Positions 18,746-20,053 of a DNA stretch of 20,053 bases are shown one piece after another. The notes under the pieces were generated by a model. The model worked only from the letters and a program-made list of their open reading frames with translations, made no database searches and was not told where the DNA came from. Every line of letters starts with the position of its first letter. Within the stretch, counting starts at the first letter, position 1. This DNA comes from a virus. The stretch lies in IMG/VR virus record IMGVR_UViG_3300044638_004008, positions 1 to 20,053 of that record; one strand, written 5' to 3'. Made by a program: the position numbers and the translations under genes.

Positions 18746-18758
18746 GCGGGCTTATACT
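18729..18758 (+). promoter_or_regulatory. Second rightward promoter, upstream of 84-aa gene
   Basis: TTGACT (five of six), an 18-base spacer and TATACT (five of six) form the strongest rightward promoter in the window. Expected start is near 18765, giving about a 34-base leader. It would drive the 84-aa, 70-aa, lipoprotein and ERF genes separately from the LPD29 group. Confidence 0.75.
18741..18756. promoter_or_regulatory. Operator-like palindrome, site 4
   Basis: GTTAAGCGGGCTTATA matches 12 of 14 consensus bases (core TAAGC-GG-GCTTA perfect). Its position 13 is the first base of the -10 at 18753, exactly as at sites 1 and 3. It lies about 890 bases from the main operator cluster. Confidence 0.6.
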
Positions 18759-18775
18759 GAAACCATGCCGGAAAC

Positions 18776-18794
18776 GGTCTTTTAAAAAGGAAAT
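18776..18794 (+). repeat. Duplicated translation leader, copy 2
   Basis: GGTCTTTTAAAAAGGAAAT, one base longer than the copy at 17891-17908, precedes the 84-aa gene by four bases. In both places a CATGCC motif lies between the -10 and the repeat, so promoter, operator and leader look like a duplicated unit. Confidence 0.7.
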
Positions 18795-18798
18795 TGAA

Positions 18799-19053
18799 AT
18801 GAATGCAAACCAATCAAACCGCGACATACTTGTGTATGGCTGCAACTTCCAAGATTTCTTGGAATCTCTCAAAGATTCAATCACCTATCAGTTAACCGGC
18901 GCCAACATGGTTGTGGCTGGCTTAATGTCCGACGCCCAGGAACAAATGTCGTTCGGCGATACCGAAGGCGCCCGCCAAAGTTTGAACCGCGCCAAAGGTG
19001 TTTTGTTTGCGATTATGAATGGTGAATTGAACGCCAACGGGGTGTCAGCATGA
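18799..19053 (+). CDS. Hypothetical early protein (84 aa)
   Basis: First gene behind the second rightward promoter, with AAAAAGGAAATTGAA before its ATG. The product (MNANQSNRDILVYGCNFQDF...) is helical: a segment FLESLKDSITYQLTGANMVV, then SDAQEQMSFGDTEGARQSLN and a short hydrophobic helix (RAKGVLFAIMN). It has no recognised family, catalytic motif or membrane helix. The pattern of a helix pair joined by a turn recalls small TPR-like or helical-hairpin proteins, but this is not firm. Its stop overlaps the next start by ATGA (19050-19053). A direct regulatory or host-interaction role is possible given early timing. Confidence 0.65.
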   Translation: MNANQSNRDILVYGCNFQDFLESLKDSITYQLTGANMVVAGLMSDAQEQMSFGDTEGARQSLNRAKGVLFAIMNGELNANGVSA

Positions 19054-19262
19054 ACGCCGTCACCATCACCAATCCCAACCAAATCGCAACGTTCGTCAAT
19101 GCCGAATATGGAATTGCCGCCCTGGTGACAAAAATCAGCACGGGTTACGCCGTGACGTTGTGGGACACCGACGCGGAATTGCCGGTCGGCGGCATTCGCA
19201 CCTACGGCAGCGCGATGTTGGCGCCAGCCATTAACTACGCACAAAAACTTGCAAACATTTAA
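19050..19262 (+). CDS. Hypothetical early protein (70 aa)
   Basis: The product (MNAVTITNPNQIATFVNAEY...) has a short N-terminal helix, two or three strands (GIAALVTKISTGYAVTLWDT, GGIRTYG) and a C-terminal helix (AMLAPAINYAQKLANI), consistent with a small alpha-beta fold. No family recognised. Its ATG overlaps the upstream stop (ATGA), which suggests coupled translation with the 84-aa gene. It ends 10 bases before the lipoprotein start, which has its own AAGGGGATCAAC ribosome binding sequence. No cofactor-binding or catalytic motif is visible. Confidence 0.65.
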   Translation: MNAVTITNPNQIATFVNAEYGIAALVTKISTGYAVTLWDTDAELPVGGIRTYGSAMLAPAINYAQKLANI

Positions 19263-19272
19263 GGGGATCAAC

Positions 19273-19608
19273 ATGAAACGCTTACCTTTTGAAATTGAAG
19301 GCCCGTACAGGGCCACGTTTAACCGCTGGCAACGCGCCTGGAATTGGCTGGTGTTGGCGTGTTTGATTGCTGTTGCTGCATTTTGTTTAACCGGCTGCAA
19401 CAGCCTACCGCCCAACACAACGTTGGACGCGCAACAACAACTGATCCTGGACAAACAGGTGCAGCCAATGTCGCGCAACGAAGTCATCACCGCGGTGACT
19501 GAATGCACATCCAGCGGCCTTCGCGCTGTGATGCTTTATGGCAAACGCAAGGTCAACAACTTCACAACCGACGTTGTGGTGGATGTAACTTGCGCCCCAA
19601 AATATTAA
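19273..19608 (+). CDS. Predicted lipoprotein (111 aa)
   Basis: The N-terminus has basic residues (MKRLPFEIEGPYRATFNRWQ), a hydrophobic helix (NWLVLACLIAVAAFCLTG) and a lipobox LTGC with Cys42, so the mature protein (CNSLPPNTTLDAQ...) should be lipid-anchored. The presegment of about 41 residues is long for a classic type II signal peptide, though the lipobox is good. The remaining 70 residues are small and soluble, with one Cys in TECTSS and one near the end (DVTCAPKY) that could form a disulphide. Early phage lipoproteins such as T5 Llp and other superinfection-exclusion proteins sit in the outer membrane; that role fits here by timing but is unproven. The next gene starts 10 bases later. 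Confidence 0.75.
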   Translation: MKRLPFEIEGPYRATFNRWQRAWNWLVLACLIAVAAFCLTGCNSLPPNTTLDAQQQLILDKQVQPMSRNEVITAVTECTSSGLRAVMLYGKRKVNNFTTDVVVDVTCAPKY

Positions 19609-19618
19609 AAGGAAAATC

Positions 19619-20053
19619 ATGGAACAGTCATTTAACAAAGTCGCCGCGGCCCTGGTCAAAGCACAAAAAGAATTTGGCCCCGCGCTGAAATCGTCCAGCA
19701 ACCCGCATTTCAAATCGCGTTATGCCGACCTGGCTGCGTGTGTTGAAGCGGTGGTGGATGCACTCAACAACAACGGCATTGCATTGACGCAACGCGTCAG
19801 CCCATCGGAAAACGGCGTGATTGTTGAAACCGTGTTTATTCACGAATCCGGTGAAATCATCAATTGCGGCCAATTGCACGTTCCGGCCACCAAACACGAC
19901 GCCCAGGGTTACGGCAGCGCCTTAACGTATGCGCGGCGTTACAGCCTTATGGCAGCCTGTGGCATCGCGCCGGAAGATGACGACGGCAACGCGGCCAGCA
20001 AGCGCCCAACAGCGCCAGCAATCCCAACGCCGGACATTACCGATCACCTGGCA
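19619..20053 (+). CDS. erf: ERF family single-strand annealing protein, partial
   Basis: ATG at 19619 with AAAAGGAAAATC before it opens a frame that runs off the right edge after 145 codons. The N-terminal section (FNKVAAALVKAQKEFGPALK) and SNPHFKSRYADLAACVEAVV, followed by GYGSALTYARRYSLMAACGI and APEDDDG, match the ERF family of phage recombination proteins (P22 Erf-like). The GSALTYARRY block is at residues 99-108. ERF proteins anneal complementary single strands, circularise terminally redundant genomes and recombine DNA, in keeping with headful packaging by the P22-like terminase. NinB and VRR-NUC of the divergent operon probably act with it. The C-terminal region is Pro/Ala-rich and missing its end. 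Confidence 0.93.
   Translation, partial: MEQSFNKVAAALVKAQKEFGPALKSSSNPHFKSRYADLAACVEAVVDALNNNGIALTQRVSPSENGVIVETVFIHESGEIINCGQLHVPATKHDAQGYGSALTYARRYSLMAACGIAPEDDDGNAASKRPTAPAIPTPDITDHLA

Noticed and set aside
18888-19508. 206-codon minus-strand frame under the early plus-strand genes
   Set aside because: It is antisense to three plus-strand genes with good ribosome sites and ATGA coupling, and has no domain.
1-20053. tRNA, rRNA, CRISPR array or insertion sequence
   Set aside because: No cloverleaf-like sequence, spaced direct repeats or transposase motif was noticed on either strand.

Overview
The window reads as a stretch of a double-stranded DNA tailed-phage (or prophage) genome with a P22-like, podovirus-type head and packaging module. 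I see no bacterial housekeeping genes, tRNAs, rRNAs, insertion sequences or CRISPR arrays. The host cannot be read directly. The replication and recombination set (DUF1376 protein, P-like protein, NinB, VRR-NUC, ERF) and the shotgun-type tail-fibre modules recall phages of freshwater Burkholderiales-type betaproteobacteria, but that is inference. No integrase, CI-type repressor, lysis gene or tail-tube/adaptor gene is visible, so lifestyle is open.

Layout. Most genes run on the minus strand and are transcribed right to left. From about 17.75 kb leftward: a 52-aa Cro-like repressor, a DUF1376 replication protein, a P-like replication protein, two unknowns, a VRR-NUC nuclease, NinB and an HNH-type nuclease, packed with ATGA/GTGA start-stop overlaps and closed by an intrinsic terminator (14558-14582). 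The late block follows: a DUF5856 ferritin-like protein, a small basic protein, a zeta-toxin-like P-loop kinase, small proteins, a phage GroES, a DUF6321 protein, a decoration-like protein, four tiny genes, small and large terminase, portal, an unknown, scaffold, coat and a small structural protein. A second terminator lies at 3656-3681. Distal to it are a small structural protein, an 831-aa tail-fibre-like protein, an 82-aa protein with a problematic start, and a second fibre-like protein cut by the window edge.

From 17.9 kb a divergent plus-strand early operon carries an LPD29-domain protein, a 32-aa membrane peptide, a 53-aa protein, two unknown small proteins, a lipoprotein and an ERF single-strand annealing protein cut by the right edge.

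The most notable structure is the control region. Three promoters (one leftward, two rightward) each have a GTTAAGCNNGCTTAAC-like palindrome whose position 13 is the first base of the -10 hexamer. A fourth palindrome sits between the divergent pair. The Cro-like gene's predicted transcript starts at its own ATG, so it may be leaderless. Together these look like a compact lambda-style switch in which one 52-aa HTH protein could control three promoters. Other points of interest are a GroES that appears to lack the roof hairpin (as T4 gp31 does), the kinase embedded among morphogenesis genes, and a terminator between early and late genes that leaves almost no room for a conventional late promoter.
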